Of a stretch of DNA of 64,000 bases, positions 8,450-16,754 are shown piece by piece. Made by a program: the position numbers and the translations under genes. Numbering within the stretch: the stretch's first letter is position 1; every line of letters begins with the position of its first letter. Under the pieces are notes generated by a model that saw only the letters and a list, made by a program, of their open reading frames with translations, searched no databases and had not been told where the DNA came from. This stretch comes from CAJQHT01 sp038123275. Lineage in GTDB: Bacteria; Pseudomonadota; Alphaproteobacteria; Rickettsiales; UBA1997. The stretch is from the NCBI GenBank assembly GCA_038123275.1, contig JAYORG010000007.1:1-64000 (forward strand), given 5' to 3'.

Positions 8450-9304
8450 ATGACCAGAAAAATACCACCGATGAAAGCAATTATTATTTTTGAAGCGGCA
8501 GCACGATGTGAAAGTTTTACTATTGCAGCAAATGAGTTATGTTTAACCCCTGGTGCAATTAGTAAGCAAATTCAAAAATTAGAAGAAGATCTATCAGTAT
8601 GTTTATTTGATCGTCATGCTAAAGGTGTATCGTTAACTAAAATTGGTAAAGATTTTTTAAAAACTCTTGATTTGGGGTTAAATATTATTGAAGACAAGAC
8701 AAATCAGATTAGAAATTTTAATAAAAACGATAATGAAATTGTAATAAATATTGCCCCATCTTTTCGTAGTTGGTTAATTTCTAGAATTGGTCATTTTCAG
8801 AAAAAGTTTCCACAATTTAATGTTACAATTGTTAGCAAAGGATGCGGAAATTTAAAATCTGCAAATGCTGATATTTCTATTTTTGCCTCCAAGAAAAAGC
8901 TTCAAAATTGTCACTCTCATTTTTTATATTCTGAGAAATTACGACTTATTTGTCATCCAGATTTAAAAATTAATAAAATTTTTGATTTAACAAAATGTAA
9001 CTTTCTAGAACATCATTCAAGAGAGGGGGTTTTGGATAGATTTACTAAGGAAATTGGCATTAGAAAAACAGATTTGAATATTAATTCAAGAATAGAACAT
9101 TTTTCAATTATAATTGATATGGTTAAGAATAATCTCGGGGTTGGCTTGGTTCCAGAGGTTATTCTGGATGAAGAGTTTAAAAATAAATCTATTATTAATC
9201 CTATGGATATTTGTCATAAAAGCCAATATTCATATTATTTAACTTATGAAAAACACAAATATTTTTCCTCAAAACTTACTAAGTTCCGGCAATATTTCTT
9301 TTAG
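8450..9304 (+). CDS. LysR-family transcriptional regulator (GcvA-like)
   Basis: 284 aa. Residues 1-65 are the winged helix-turn-helix (AIIIFEAAARCESFTIAANE, LTPGAISKQIQKLEEDL, LFDRHAKGVSLTKIG). The remainder is the two-lobed effector domain (NDNEIVINIAPSFRSWLISR, VGLVPEVILDEE). The N-terminal pattern is closest to GcvA-type regulators. It is in the same direction as the downstream MetF-like gene, and a perfect dyad of T-N11-A type lies between them, so that gene is its most likely target. The ligand is unknown. Confidence 0.85.
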   Translation: MTRKIPPMKAIIIFEAAARCESFTIAANELCLTPGAISKQIQKLEEDLSVCLFDRHAKGVSLTKIGKDFLKTLDLGLNIIEDKTNQIRNFNKNDNEIVINIAPSFRSWLISRIGHFQKKFPQFNVTIVSKGCGNLKSANADISIFASKKKLQNCHSHFLYSEKLRLICHPDLKINKIFDLTKCNFLEHHSREGVLDRFTKEIGIRKTDLNINSRIEHFSIIIDMVKNNLGVGLVPEVILDEEFKNKSIINPMDICHKSQYSYYLTYEKHKYFSSKLTKFRQYFF

Positions 9305-9324
9305 GATATTAGATATGAATTTTA

Positions 9325-9339
9325 TTCACAATATGTGAA
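9325..9339. promoter_or_regulatory. Candidate LysR-type operator
   Basis: TTCACAATATGTGAA is a perfect 6-bp dyad around ATA and contains the T-N11-A core (TCACAATATGTGA). It lies 20 bp after the LysR stop codon and 77 bp before the MetF-like start. That this regulator binds it is inference. Confidence 0.5.
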
Positions 9340-9416
9340 AAGAACTCGTTTGGAATCATAAGAAATACCAGATTTATGTTAAAGCACAATTTATGTTTTA
9401 ACAAAAATTTAGTATT

Positions 9417-10469
9417 ATGAGATCTTTTGTAAATAGATTTGAAAAAGTTAGTGTCAGCATTACAACATCAAGAAAATTACTTAATTTATTTCCAAATTAT
9501 CAAAGTGTTTCTTTTTCTACTAGGCTGCATTCTCCCAAATTTAATATCTTATTTTTTTGTCCAAGAAATGAGAAACATATCGATAATTTTTCTACACAAT
9601 ATCCAGATTTTATAAAATGCATTAAGCCAAAATCAGTTTCTGTTACTGATACAGCCCATAATCCAAATAATAATTATCTTGCTATAAAGGCTTTACTAGG
9701 TAGAGATATTAAGCCATCAATGATAATCCCTCATTTGGTTTTAATGTCACATAGTAAAGATGGAACTGATGAGAAAATAAAGTTTTTTAAAGAGATGGGT
9801 GTAAGGTCAATATTTTTAGTTCGGGGAAATCCAATGGTTTTAGGTAAAGGAAGAGAATATTTATATCACCCTGATGGATATAAAAATATGGAGGAATTAA
9901 TCCAAAGAACAAAATATCTTGTTCCAGACATGGAAGTTATTGTTGCTGGATATCCTGATAAACACCCTTTTGCCAAAGTCCATGCAGAAGATTTTGATAG
10001 CTTAAAGAGCAAAATAGATTCTGGGGCAGATAGAATTATTACTCAGCATTTCTTTCGAAATGAAACCCTATTGGAATTTGTGGATCAATGTCAAAAAAGA
10101 AGAATATGTAAGCCAATAGTGCCAAGTATTATGCCTTTGGGAAATCCTAAATATTTGGTTAATTTTAGTGAAGGGGCTGGGGTTCCAATTCCAGAAGAGG
10201 TAAGAAAAATATTATTGCAAGGAAAAGTTACAAGAAATAATTCTTTTATTAGAGATAGGCATTCTAATAAATTGGCAATTGAGTATACTGCTAATCAAAT
10301 TATTCGTATTAATAAAATGAATCTCAATCAAGTTGATAGAATTAATGTTTACTCAGCAAATAATCTAGATTTTTTAAAAGCAGTTTTAGGAGATGTTAGA
10401 AAGAGAGGTAATTGGGTAGATTTTATAGAAGAAGAAAGTCTTGGTGATAATTATTCCCGACAAAAATAA
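9417..10469 (+). CDS. Methylenetetrahydrofolate reductase-like protein with altered active site
   Basis: 350 aa. It aligns by eye along the MetF TIM barrel: KSVSVTDTAHNPNNNY, IIPHLVLMSHSKDG, MGVRSIFLVRGNP, EVIVAGYPDKHPFAK, SGADRIITQHFFR and IVPSIMPLGN correspond in order to the E. coli segments around SVTYGA, PHLTC, ALRGD, AAYPEVHP, ITQFFF and GILPV. However, the E. coli FEFFPPR segment with catalytic Glu28 reads ILFFCPR here (Glu to Leu), and Asp120 of LRGD is Asn (VRGN). The flavin-contacting Gln of ITQ is kept. It may be a repurposed folate or flavin enzyme rather than a working MetF. It is preceded by a LysR gene and an operator-like dyad. Confidence 0.75.
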   Translation: MRSFVNRFEKVSVSITTSRKLLNLFPNYQSVSFSTRLHSPKFNILFFCPRNEKHIDNFSTQYPDFIKCIKPKSVSVTDTAHNPNNNYLAIKALLGRDIKPSMIIPHLVLMSHSKDGTDEKIKFFKEMGVRSIFLVRGNPMVLGKGREYLYHPDGYKNMEELIQRTKYLVPDMEVIVAGYPDKHPFAKVHAEDFDSLKSKIDSGADRIITQHFFRNETLLEFVDQCQKRRICKPIVPSIMPLGNPKYLVNFSEGAGVPIPEEVRKILLQGKVTRNNSFIRDRHSNKLAIEYTANQIIRINKMNLNQVDRINVYSANNLDFLKAVLGDVRKRGNWVDFIEEESLGDNYSRQK

Positions 10470-10503
10470 TTTAAGTACAATTATTTTTTAATGAATCTTT
10501 TTA

Positions 10504-10532
10504 TGGACATAAAGCGTAATTTATGATATTAT
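10504..10532 (+). promoter_or_regulatory. Sigma70-type promoter
   Basis: TGGACA (10504-10509), 17-bp spacer, TATTAT (10527-10532), 50 bp upstream of the ATG of the split surface-protein gene. Four to five of six bases match consensus in each box at ideal spacing. Confidence 0.5.
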
Positions 10533-10582
10533 ATTGTAGGATGCCTAATTTATAGGGTAAATGAATAATATTAAAATAAGTT

Positions 10583-11341
10583 ATGGGTCGTAAAAATAAA
10601 AATACAGGAAGCAGAAAGTCAAATAACAAGATTACTCAAAGTAGACTGCGCAGAATTGAGGAACATAATTTAAAGAAAACAGTAAGTGATCTTACTAAGA
10701 CCAGAAAGAAAGCAGTAAATATAGGTGCTGTTGATTTGGTCAAGAATATTGATGCAATGATGAAGAATATTAAGAAGAATCCTAGCAAGAAAGTAAAAAT
10801 TATTAACTTTGAAAGTGATATTGATAAGGCCATAAAGCAAGTTGCTAATTCAAAAGAATTTATAGAGTTTGAAAAAACTTTCTTAAAGAATCCTCAAGCA
10901 ATATCAAATATTGCAAGTCTTAAAGATAAAGATGTAGAATTTCTTAGAAATTATGATTTGAGCGAAATGCCAACTTCAAATAGCAATGGTGTAAGTGGGC
11001 ATTATCTAGCATTAGCTCTTTTTATTACTACTATATCAGTATTAAATAATGATATTTCATATATTTCGCTAACTTCATCTCATGAGATGGCAGCAAATAA
11101 TTATCGCGATATCGATAACCCTCCCCTTGTAAATGGTAATTTAAAAACTCAAAGTGTGAAACAAGATTTAGCAAGAGATGATAAATATAAAGCACAAAAA
11201 ATAAAAGCCAAAGAAAGAAGAGTTAAAAATAAGCTGAAATATCAAAATAGTGAAGATAAATCAAACTCTGGTAAAAAAATGGAGTTAGGGTTAATAGTTA
11301 CACTAAAAAAGAGCAGTCATATCCACGGGTTACCGCTTTAA
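10583..11341 (+). CDS. N-terminal part of a frameshifted membrane-anchored beta-propeller protein
   Basis: I recognise no family for the first 200 residues. The N-terminus is very basic (MGRKNKNTGSRKSNNK), a helical region follows, and GHYLALALFITTISVLNN (about 134-151) is a hydrophobic segment that could be a transmembrane anchor. A second Lys-rich stretch (KYKAQKIKAKERRVKNKLK) follows. The frame is open to 11341, but from the A7 tract at 11273-11279 onward the coding-like sequence is in the -1 frame: the last 23 residues encoded in this frame are an out-of-frame read of propeller sequence. Together with 11275-12771 it would make about 730 aa. It is either a disrupted gene or one expressed by slippage. 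Confidence 0.65.
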   Translation: MGRKNKNTGSRKSNNKITQSRLRRIEEHNLKKTVSDLTKTRKKAVNIGAVDLVKNIDAMMKNIKKNPSKKVKIINFESDIDKAIKQVANSKEFIEFEKTFLKNPQAISNIASLKDKDVEFLRNYDLSEMPTSNSNGVSGHYLALALFITTISVLNNDISYISLTSSHEMAANNYRDIDNPPLVNGNLKTQSVKQDLARDDKYKAQKIKAKERRVKNKLKYQNSEDKSNSGKKMELGLIVTLKKSSHIHGLPL

Positions 11342-12771
11342 GAAATGGCAGCTTTATAGATGTTTGGCAAAGCAAAAAGCAAGATGGCTCTGGATGGGGA
11401 ATTTATGCCCAAAGATATGACAGCAATGGAAAAAGAAATGGTAAAGAGTTTAGAATTAACAAGACTACAAAAGGCAACCAAATATTTGGTGATCAAGCTG
11501 CATTATCAGATGGCAACTTTGTTATTGCTTGGTCTAGTGATCTTGCAGGAGATCATAATTTGATCCCCAAGGCCAAATTGCTAGTCAATATGTATGATAC
11601 CAATGGTCAATTGTTAATGGAAGAATTTGAAGCTACTCAACAAGAGGATTATGTAAACGCATATTCTTATCATCCATCAATTATTCCTTTATCTAATAAT
11701 AACTTTATTGTTAGTTATGATATAAATGATAGTAATAAAATTATTAAAGTTTATGGCTACGATAATAATAACAATCAATTACAGGAAAATGCACAAATTG
11801 TCATGGATTCATTTTTTGATATCTCTTCCCTAAAGAATGGTAATTTTGCTATTTCTTATGTTAAGAATGGCTTAGATTCTGCGCGCAATGATAAGAGTTT
11901 CATGGCCATATATGATGGTTCTGGAAATTTAATAAAAGAGGATATTGAAATTGGCAATGGTCGATCAAAGCTTGTTACTTTACAAAGTGGTCAATTAGCC
12001 GCTCTACGTTTTGGAGAAGTCACAGAGTCATCTAAAGCATTAAATAATTTGGATCCATTAAGAGTATATGTTCAAATTTTTAGTGAGGAAGGTATTAAGC
12101 AAGGAAATGAGTTTAAAACTAACATCATTGAAAGTCCTGTAATTCTTTACTATCTTTCTTCAGTTGAGTCTATGACAAAAAATAATAGCTTTATTTTTAC
12201 TTGGAATAGTGAAAACAGGGTAGAGAATTATTATTCTCCAATGGGGAAAATATTTAAAGCTGATTCTAGTGGTAAAGTTGTGAGTGAAAATGAATTTCAA
12301 ATATTTGATAACACAAAGTGGCAACACAAAACCACATCAATTACACCAATGCCAGATGGTGGTATAGTAGCTTCTATTGGAGCTAATGACGATATATATG
12401 CTAAGTTATTTGATTCAGATATGAATGAGGTTGATCTAGAGCAAGCCCCAAATTTAACCCATAAAGCTCCTATATCACCAATAATTGGTGGTATTGCTGT
12501 TATGGCTTTGTTGACCATGAAATCAATAAAAAATATTAGATCACTTCGTGGCAGAAGAGTTGCAGCAGTACAAGTAGAGCTTGAACCTCCACTGCCAGAT
12601 CAAGCAGAAGATATTGAAATGGAAGAAGGTCAAGTATTATTAAATGAAAGAGATGATGAACTAGCAGGCGAAGGAGAAGATGAAAGAAAAGAAGTAAATA
12701 GTCAATTTCCATCACCTAGTCCTTATCCTTCAGGATCTCCAGACTCTAAAGGTAATGATAGAAGTCATTAG
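11275..12771 (+). CDS. C-terminal part of the frameshifted protein: propeller-like repeats, TM segment, acidic tail
   Basis: The frame is open from 11275 but has no ATG near its beginning (a TTG lies at 11560), so it needs the upstream gene. It starts GVRVNSYTKKEQSYPRVTAL, then NGSFIDVWQSKKQDGSGWGI and YAQRYDSNGK, a repeat known from bacterial surface and calcium-binding proteins (vNTY..dQ..P..a.L.dG.f...W.S...g.giyaq.yd..G). Further repeats follow with GNFVIAWSS, NNFIVSYD, GNFAISYV and NNSFIFTWNS, compatible with a seven-bladed propeller. ISPIIGGIAVMALLTM is a C-terminal membrane segment, then a basic patch and an acidic tail. With the N-terminal anchor, the propeller would sit between two membrane spans, probably outside the cytoplasm. 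Confidence 0.65.
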   Translation, partial: KNGVRVNSYTKKEQSYPRVTALRNGSFIDVWQSKKQDGSGWGIYAQRYDSNGKRNGKEFRINKTTKGNQIFGDQAALSDGNFVIAWSSDLAGDHNLIPKAKLLVNMYDTNGQLLMEEFEATQQEDYVNAYSYHPSIIPLSNNNFIVSYDINDSNKIIKVYGYDNNNNQLQENAQIVMDSFFDISSLKNGNFAISYVKNGLDSARNDKSFMAIYDGSGNLIKEDIEIGNGRSKLVTLQSGQLAALRFGEVTESSKALNNLDPLRVYVQIFSEEGIKQGNEFKTNIIESPVILYYLSSVESMTKNNSFIFTWNSENRVENYYSPMGKIFKADSSGKVVSENEFQIFDNTKWQHKTTSITPMPDGGIVASIGANDDIYAKLFDSDMNEVDLEQAPNLTHKAPISPIIGGIAVMALLTMKSIKNIRSLRGRRVAAVQVELEPPLPDQAEDIEMEEGQVLLNERDDELAGEGEDERKEVNSQFPSPSPYPSGSPDSKGNDRSH

Positions 12772-12812
12772 GACATAAGATTTGTTAGAAATCAGCCAAA
12801 ACTCAGGGATGT

Positions 12813-13496
12813 TTAATATCCATAGTGAGGGTTGTTTATGTTTAAATTATTAAACTCAGATTTAATAATTTTATTCAACTCATCTTCACCTAAATTAATC
12901 CCTTCTTTCTTTAAAGAAGTAACTCCAAATTTCTCTTCTTTAATTCCACATGGGACAATGCCATTAAAGAATTTTAAATCTGGATCAACATTCAAAGCAA
13001 TTCCATGGTAGCTAACCCATTTTCTTACCTTAATTCCAATAGCAGCAATTTTATCCTCTTTGCCATTGCCTTTTTCAATCCAAATACCAATTCTGTTTTT
13101 TCTAATATTTCCTTTAATTCCAATATTTCCTAGAATATTAATAATCCAATTTTCTAACATTTTAACGAAACGTGAAATATCTGGTTTTTCAGGATTAAAA
13201 ATCTTCTTAATATCAATCATGACATAAATAATTCTAATACCAGGACCATGATATGTGTATTGACCACCACGGTTGGTTTTAAAGACAGGAATTTGCTTCT
13301 CATTAATAAGATCTTCTTGTTTTGAGCTAATGCCGGCAGTGTAAATTGACGGGTGCTGGGTAAGCCAAATTGTACCAAAAGATTTGCCTAAAACAATATT
13401 TTCTACCTCATTTTCCATAAACTTAATGGCCTCTTCATACTCAACAAGGCCATCACTTACTTTCCATTTGATTTTTTCTTTTATTTCGTCTAGCAT
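12813..13496 (-). CDS. lipB: Octanoyltransferase LipB
   Basis: 227 aa from the ATG at 13496; a GTG at 13520 would add eight residues. LipB motifs are present: IWLTQHPSIYTAG, NRGGQYTYHGPGIRI with the substrate-binding RGG-x-TYHGPG loop, KIAAIGIKVRKWVSYHG, and the acyl-thioester cysteine in GIVPCGIKEEKFGVTSL. It moves octanoate from acyl-carrier protein to lipoyl domains of 2-oxoacid dehydrogenases. The usual GQ after HGPG is GI here, a small deviation. It is transcribed away from ruvA across a 45-bp gap. Confidence 0.92.
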   Translation of the reverse strand: MLDEIKEKIKWKVSDGLVEYEEAIKFMENEVENIVLGKSFGTIWLTQHPSIYTAGISSKQEDLINEKQIPVFKTNRGGQYTYHGPGIRIIYVMIDIKKIFNPEKPDISRFVKMLENWIINILGNIGIKGNIRKNRIGIWIEKGNGKEDKIAAIGIKVRKWVSYHGIALNVDPDLKFFNGIVPCGIKEEKFGVTSLKKEGINLGEDELNKIIKSEFNNLNINNPHYGY

Positions 13497-13541
13497 TTTT
13501 AAAAAATTATTATTCACCACAAATAAATAAATTAAAAAAAT

Positions 13542-14165
13542 ATGATTGGCAAGTTAATAGGTAAAATAGACAGTATTTATGATGATAAGTTAATTTTAAA
13601 TGTTGGTGGGGTTGGCTACAATATTTTTGTTTCTTCTAAAACTCTTAATTCTTTAGCAGAGAATCAAGAAGTATCTTTTATTATTGAAACTATTGTACGT
13701 GAAGATCATATCCATCTTTATGGTTTTAAAAGTGAAATTGAAAGAGGATGGTTTAATGAGCTTTGCAAAGTTAAAGGCGTTGGCAATAAAGTTGCTCTTA
13801 AAATTTTGAGTATTTTAGAAATTAATGACGTTATTTTAGCTATTAGTGCAGCTGATAAAAGTTATTTTTCTAATGTTCCTGGAATTGGTCCAAAATTAGC
13901 TTTAAGAATTGTTTCTGAGTTAAAAGATAGCGTTCCCAAGGTGAGTGGTGATGTTGTTAGTAGTGCTATTAATGTTAATGTTGATAAAGGTGATAATGTA
14001 GATGTTTCTAATAATAAATTATTAACAGATGCTGTTAGTGCATTAGAAAATTTGGGTTACAAAAGAATGGATGTTTACAAAGTTGTTAGTCAAAATATTA
14101 ATGAAAATCCAGATACAACTTTAGAAACTTTAATTACAAATTCTCTAAGAAAAATAAGTAAGTAA
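13542..14165 (+). CDS. ruvA: Holliday junction branch-migration protein RuvA
   Basis: 207 aa. N-terminal OB fold (MIGKLIGKIDSIYDDKLILN, VGGVGYNIFVS), then two helix-hairpin-helix motifs (LCKVKGVGNKVALKILSIL and NVPGIGPKLALRIVSELKD, about 75-130), a flexible linker and the C-terminal RuvB-binding domain (AVSALENLGYKRMDVYKVV). It tetramerises on Holliday junctions. Its stop codon shares a base with the ruvB start (TAATG). Confidence 0.95.
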   Translation: MIGKLIGKIDSIYDDKLILNVGGVGYNIFVSSKTLNSLAENQEVSFIIETIVREDHIHLYGFKSEIERGWFNELCKVKGVGNKVALKILSILEINDVILAISAADKSYFSNVPGIGPKLALRIVSELKDSVPKVSGDVVSSAINVNVDKGDNVDVSNNKLLTDAVSALENLGYKRMDVYKVVSQNINENPDTTLETLITNSLRKISK

Positions 14166-15178
14166 TGAATCAGCCATTAGAAAAAAATCCAAATTTATCT
14201 CCAGAAGTTTTAGAAGAAGAAACAGCTGAAAATATCTTAAGACCAAAACTTTTAAGAGAATTTTTAGGTCAAAATAAAATAAAAGGTAATTTACAAATAT
14301 TTTTAGATGCTGCGAAAAAAAGAGGAGATAGCCTAGATCATACATTATTTTATGGCCCGCCAGGTTTAGGGAAGACAACCTTATCTCAAATTATTGCTCA
14401 TGAAATGGGAGTTGGTTTTAAAGGAACATCTGGTCCAATTATTACTAAGTCTGGAGACTTAGCAGCAATTTTAACTAATTTACAACCAGGTGATGTGTTA
14501 TTTATTGACGAAATTCATCGCCTTAATACTTCAGTTGAAGAAGTTCTGTATTCAGCCATGGAAGATTACAAATTAGACGTAATTATTGGCGAAGGGCCTG
14601 CTGCTAGATCAATTAAAATTGATTTGCCAAATTTTACTTTAGTTGGTGCAACTACTAGATTAGGTCTTCTTTCTAACCCTTTGCGTGATCGTTTTGGCAT
14701 TCCTATAAGGTTAAATTTTTATGAAATAGAAGAGTTAAAACAAATAATAATTAGAGATGCTAATATTTTGGGAGTAAAAATCTTGGGTGATGCAGCCTTG
14801 GAAATTGCTAAAAGATCTAGAGGCACACCAAGAATTGCTATTCGTTTACTAAAAAGAGTTAGAGATTTTGCTAGCGCTGCCAATAAAGATGAGATTGATG
14901 TTGAATTAGCAGATGCATCTTTAAATAGATTAGAAATAGATAATGCTGGCCTGGATGCATCTGACCACCGTTATTTATCATTTATTGCCAATCATTACCA
15001 AGGTGGCCCAGTTGGCATTGAAACAATTGCCGCCGGATTAAGTGAAGAAAAAGATTCGATAGAAGACACAATCGAAAGTTATTTAATTCAAAAAGGTTTT
15101 GTCCAAAGAACTCCAAGAGGAAGAATCTTAACCAAAATAGCAGCTGATCATTTAGGTATAAAATTAGAGGAAGAATGA
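14165..15178 (+). CDS. ruvB: Holliday junction helicase motor RuvB
   Basis: 337 aa AAA+ ATPase. LREFLGQNKIKGNLQIFLDA, Walker A GPPGLGKTT (about 60-68), Walker B LFIDEIHRLN (about 111-120), sensor 1 GATTRLGLLSNPLRDRFG and the C-terminal winged helix (YLIQKGFVQRTPRGR) are all visible. It drives branch migration with RuvA. The 3' end overlaps the next gene by 4 nt (ATGA). No ruvC is seen here. Confidence 0.96.
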   Translation: MNQPLEKNPNLSPEVLEEETAENILRPKLLREFLGQNKIKGNLQIFLDAAKKRGDSLDHTLFYGPPGLGKTTLSQIIAHEMGVGFKGTSGPIITKSGDLAAILTNLQPGDVLFIDEIHRLNTSVEEVLYSAMEDYKLDVIIGEGPAARSIKIDLPNFTLVGATTRLGLLSNPLRDRFGIPIRLNFYEIEELKQIIIRDANILGVKILGDAALEIAKRSRGTPRIAIRLLKRVRDFASAANKDEIDVELADASLNRLEIDNAGLDASDHRYLSFIANHYQGGPVGIETIAAGLSEEKDSIEDTIESYLIQKGFVQRTPRGRILTKIAADHLGIKLEEE

Positions 15179-16362
15179 ATAAGATATTAATAATAATAAC
15201 AGGAAGTGTTGCGGCTTACAAATCTCTAGATTTAATTCGTCTACTTAAAAAGGCTGATTATGAAGTAAATGTTGTTATGACTAAAGCGGCAACTAAGTTT
15301 ATTACGCCTCTTTTAGTTAGTTCAATTTCAGGTAATGAGGTCTACGAAGAATTATTTTCCTTGCAGCAAGAAAGTAAAATGGGTCATATTAATTTATCTC
15401 GTGATAATGATTTAATTTTAGTAGCTCCAGCTTCAGCTGATATTATTAGTAAAATTAATAATGCTGTTGGTGATGATTTAGCTTCCACTGTTTTACTGGC
15501 CACTAATAAGCCATTAATGATTGTTCCAGCTATGAATGAGAAGATGTGGCTTAATAAAAATAATCAGAAAAATATTGCTAATTTAAGAGTAAATGGTGTC
15601 AAAATTTTAGAACCAAAAACTGATATTTTAGCATGTGGAGAATATGGAATTGGTAAAATGATGGATGTAGAAGAAATTTTTGATAATGTAGAAAGTTTCT
15701 TTAATAACAAAAAAACTTTAACTGGGAAAAATATTATTGTTACAGCAGGGGCAACTTATGAACCAATAGATCCAGTACGTTTTATTGGAAATTATTCAAG
15801 CGGAAAACAAGGTGTAGAAATTGCTCAGAAACTCTCTGAATCTGGCGCAAATGTTACATTAATTGCAGCTAATATTAGTGAAAATATTAATTTAAATGCT
15901 AAAAATATCATTAAAGTAAAAAGCGGTGATGAGATGATGAAGGCAGTTAATAACAATATTAATAAAGTTGATATTTTTATTTCTTGTGCTGCTGTTGCTG
16001 ATTTTAAACCAAAAGAATACTCAGATACAAAAATTAAGAAAGGCCAAGATTCTTTAGATAAAATTGAGTTAGTAGAAAATATTGATATTTTGAAAACTAT
16101 TGGAAACTCAAAAAATCGTCCCAAAATAGTTGTTGGTTTTGCCGCTGAAAGTGATGATTTAATTGATAATGCTAACAAAAAATTAAAAGAAAAAAATTGT
16201 GATTTAATTATTGCTAATAACATCAAAAACGGTGAGGTATTTGGCTCTAACTACAATCAAATTTCTATTTTAAGTAAAGATAAAGAAAAAGAAGATTTTA
16301 AAGAAACAACCAAAGCCCAAGTAGCTGATATTTTAGTTGATAGATTGATAAAGTTGATTTAG
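15175..16362 (+). CDS. coaBC: Bifunctional phosphopantothenoylcysteine decarboxylase/synthetase
   Basis: 395 aa. The N-terminal CoaC flavoprotein half carries ILIIITGSVAAYKSLDLIR, the active-site region KMGHINLSRDNDLILVAPAS and PAMNEKMW (about 120). The CoaB half begins near residue 180 with IIVTAGATYEPIDPVRFIGN and YSSGKQG, followed by AAVADFKP. It makes 4'-phosphopantetheine from phosphopantothenate and cysteine for coenzyme A. It is the third gene of an overlapping ruvA-ruvB-coaBC run. Confidence 0.94.
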   Translation: MNKILIIITGSVAAYKSLDLIRLLKKADYEVNVVMTKAATKFITPLLVSSISGNEVYEELFSLQQESKMGHINLSRDNDLILVAPASADIISKINNAVGDDLASTVLLATNKPLMIVPAMNEKMWLNKNNQKNIANLRVNGVKILEPKTDILACGEYGIGKMMDVEEIFDNVESFFNNKKTLTGKNIIVTAGATYEPIDPVRFIGNYSSGKQGVEIAQKLSESGANVTLIAANISENINLNAKNIIKVKSGDEMMKAVNNNINKVDIFISCAAVADFKPKEYSDTKIKKGQDSLDKIELVENIDILKTIGNSKNRPKIVVGFAAESDDLIDNANKKLKEKNCDLIIANNIKNGEVFGSNYNQISILSKDKEKEDFKETTKAQVADILVDRLIKLI

Positions 16363-16396
16363 TTTAGAATTTACAACTTCAGATCATGTTATATGC

Positions 16397-16538
16397 AAAA
16401 TCTTTTTGAAGTTTCTTATACAAGAAGTTTTGAATGATTTTTATTTTTAAGGACGTAAATGTATCAAGATATACATGCGTACCGCAAAAATAAAAATCAT
16501 TCAAAACTTCGAAGTAGAAGGAAGTTCAAAAAGATTTT
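16397..16538. repeat. Long palindromic element next to tRNA-Cys
   Basis: Outer arms AAAATCTTTTTGAA (16397-16410) and TTCAAAAAGATTTT (16525-16538) and inner perfect 24-bp arms at 16425-16448 and 16486-16509 enclose a small loop dyad (ACGTAAATGTAT/ATACATGCGT). The structure ends at the tRNA-Cys 3' terminus. It could be a miniature inverted-repeat element inserted there, and its transcript would fold as one long hairpin, possibly acting as terminator for the tRNA on the minus strand or for coaBC on the plus strand. Confidence 0.75.
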
Positions 16539-16611
16539 GGAGGCCGGGGACGGAATTGAACCGACGATAAAGGCTTTGCAGGCCTCTGCATTACCACTTT
16601 GCTACCCAGCC
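16538..16611 (-). tRNA. tRNA-Cys (GCA)
   Basis: Read on the minus strand: acceptor stem GGCTGGG pairs with CCCGGCC (one G-T), D arm with AGCAAAGTGGTAATGC, anticodon loop CCTGCAAAGCC centred on GCA, TpsiC arm GGTTCAATTCC, discriminator T and an encoded CCA (complement of 16538-16540). 74 nt, no intron. The U73 discriminator is the identity element expected for tRNA-Cys. Confidence 0.96.
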
Positions 16612-16665
16612 AAAATGGAAAAAAGATTGTAATTAAAAGAATATTATTATCAACTACTAATTAAA

Positions 16666-16745
16666 TGTCATCCTTAAGCTTAGAAACTCTTATGTATCTT
16701 AAGGTGTATTAGAGTTTTTTATGTGAAGGATCTCACATAAGGAAA
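16666..16745. repeat. Partial copy of the TGTCATCC dispersed repeat
   Basis: Starts TGTCATCCTTAAGCTTAGA and ends GAAGGATCTCACATAAGGAAACG, matching parts of the element at 6388-6568 and of 54130-54205. It abuts the pgi start codon and so forms most of the pgi 5' leader. The remaining parts of the 392-bp gap before pgi are the palindrome and tRNA-Cys. Confidence 0.6.
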
Positions 16746-16754
16746 CGTAATTAA

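Noticed and set aside
11360..11563. Separate 67-aa gene after the split surface protein
   Set aside because: It is an out-of-frame read of the propeller repeats; the -1 frame there has clear repeat similarity.
15825..16226. 133-aa reading frame on the minus strand within coaBC
   Set aside because: Antisense shadow of the CoaB half; hydrophobic composition comes from complementing Lys/Asn/Asp codons.
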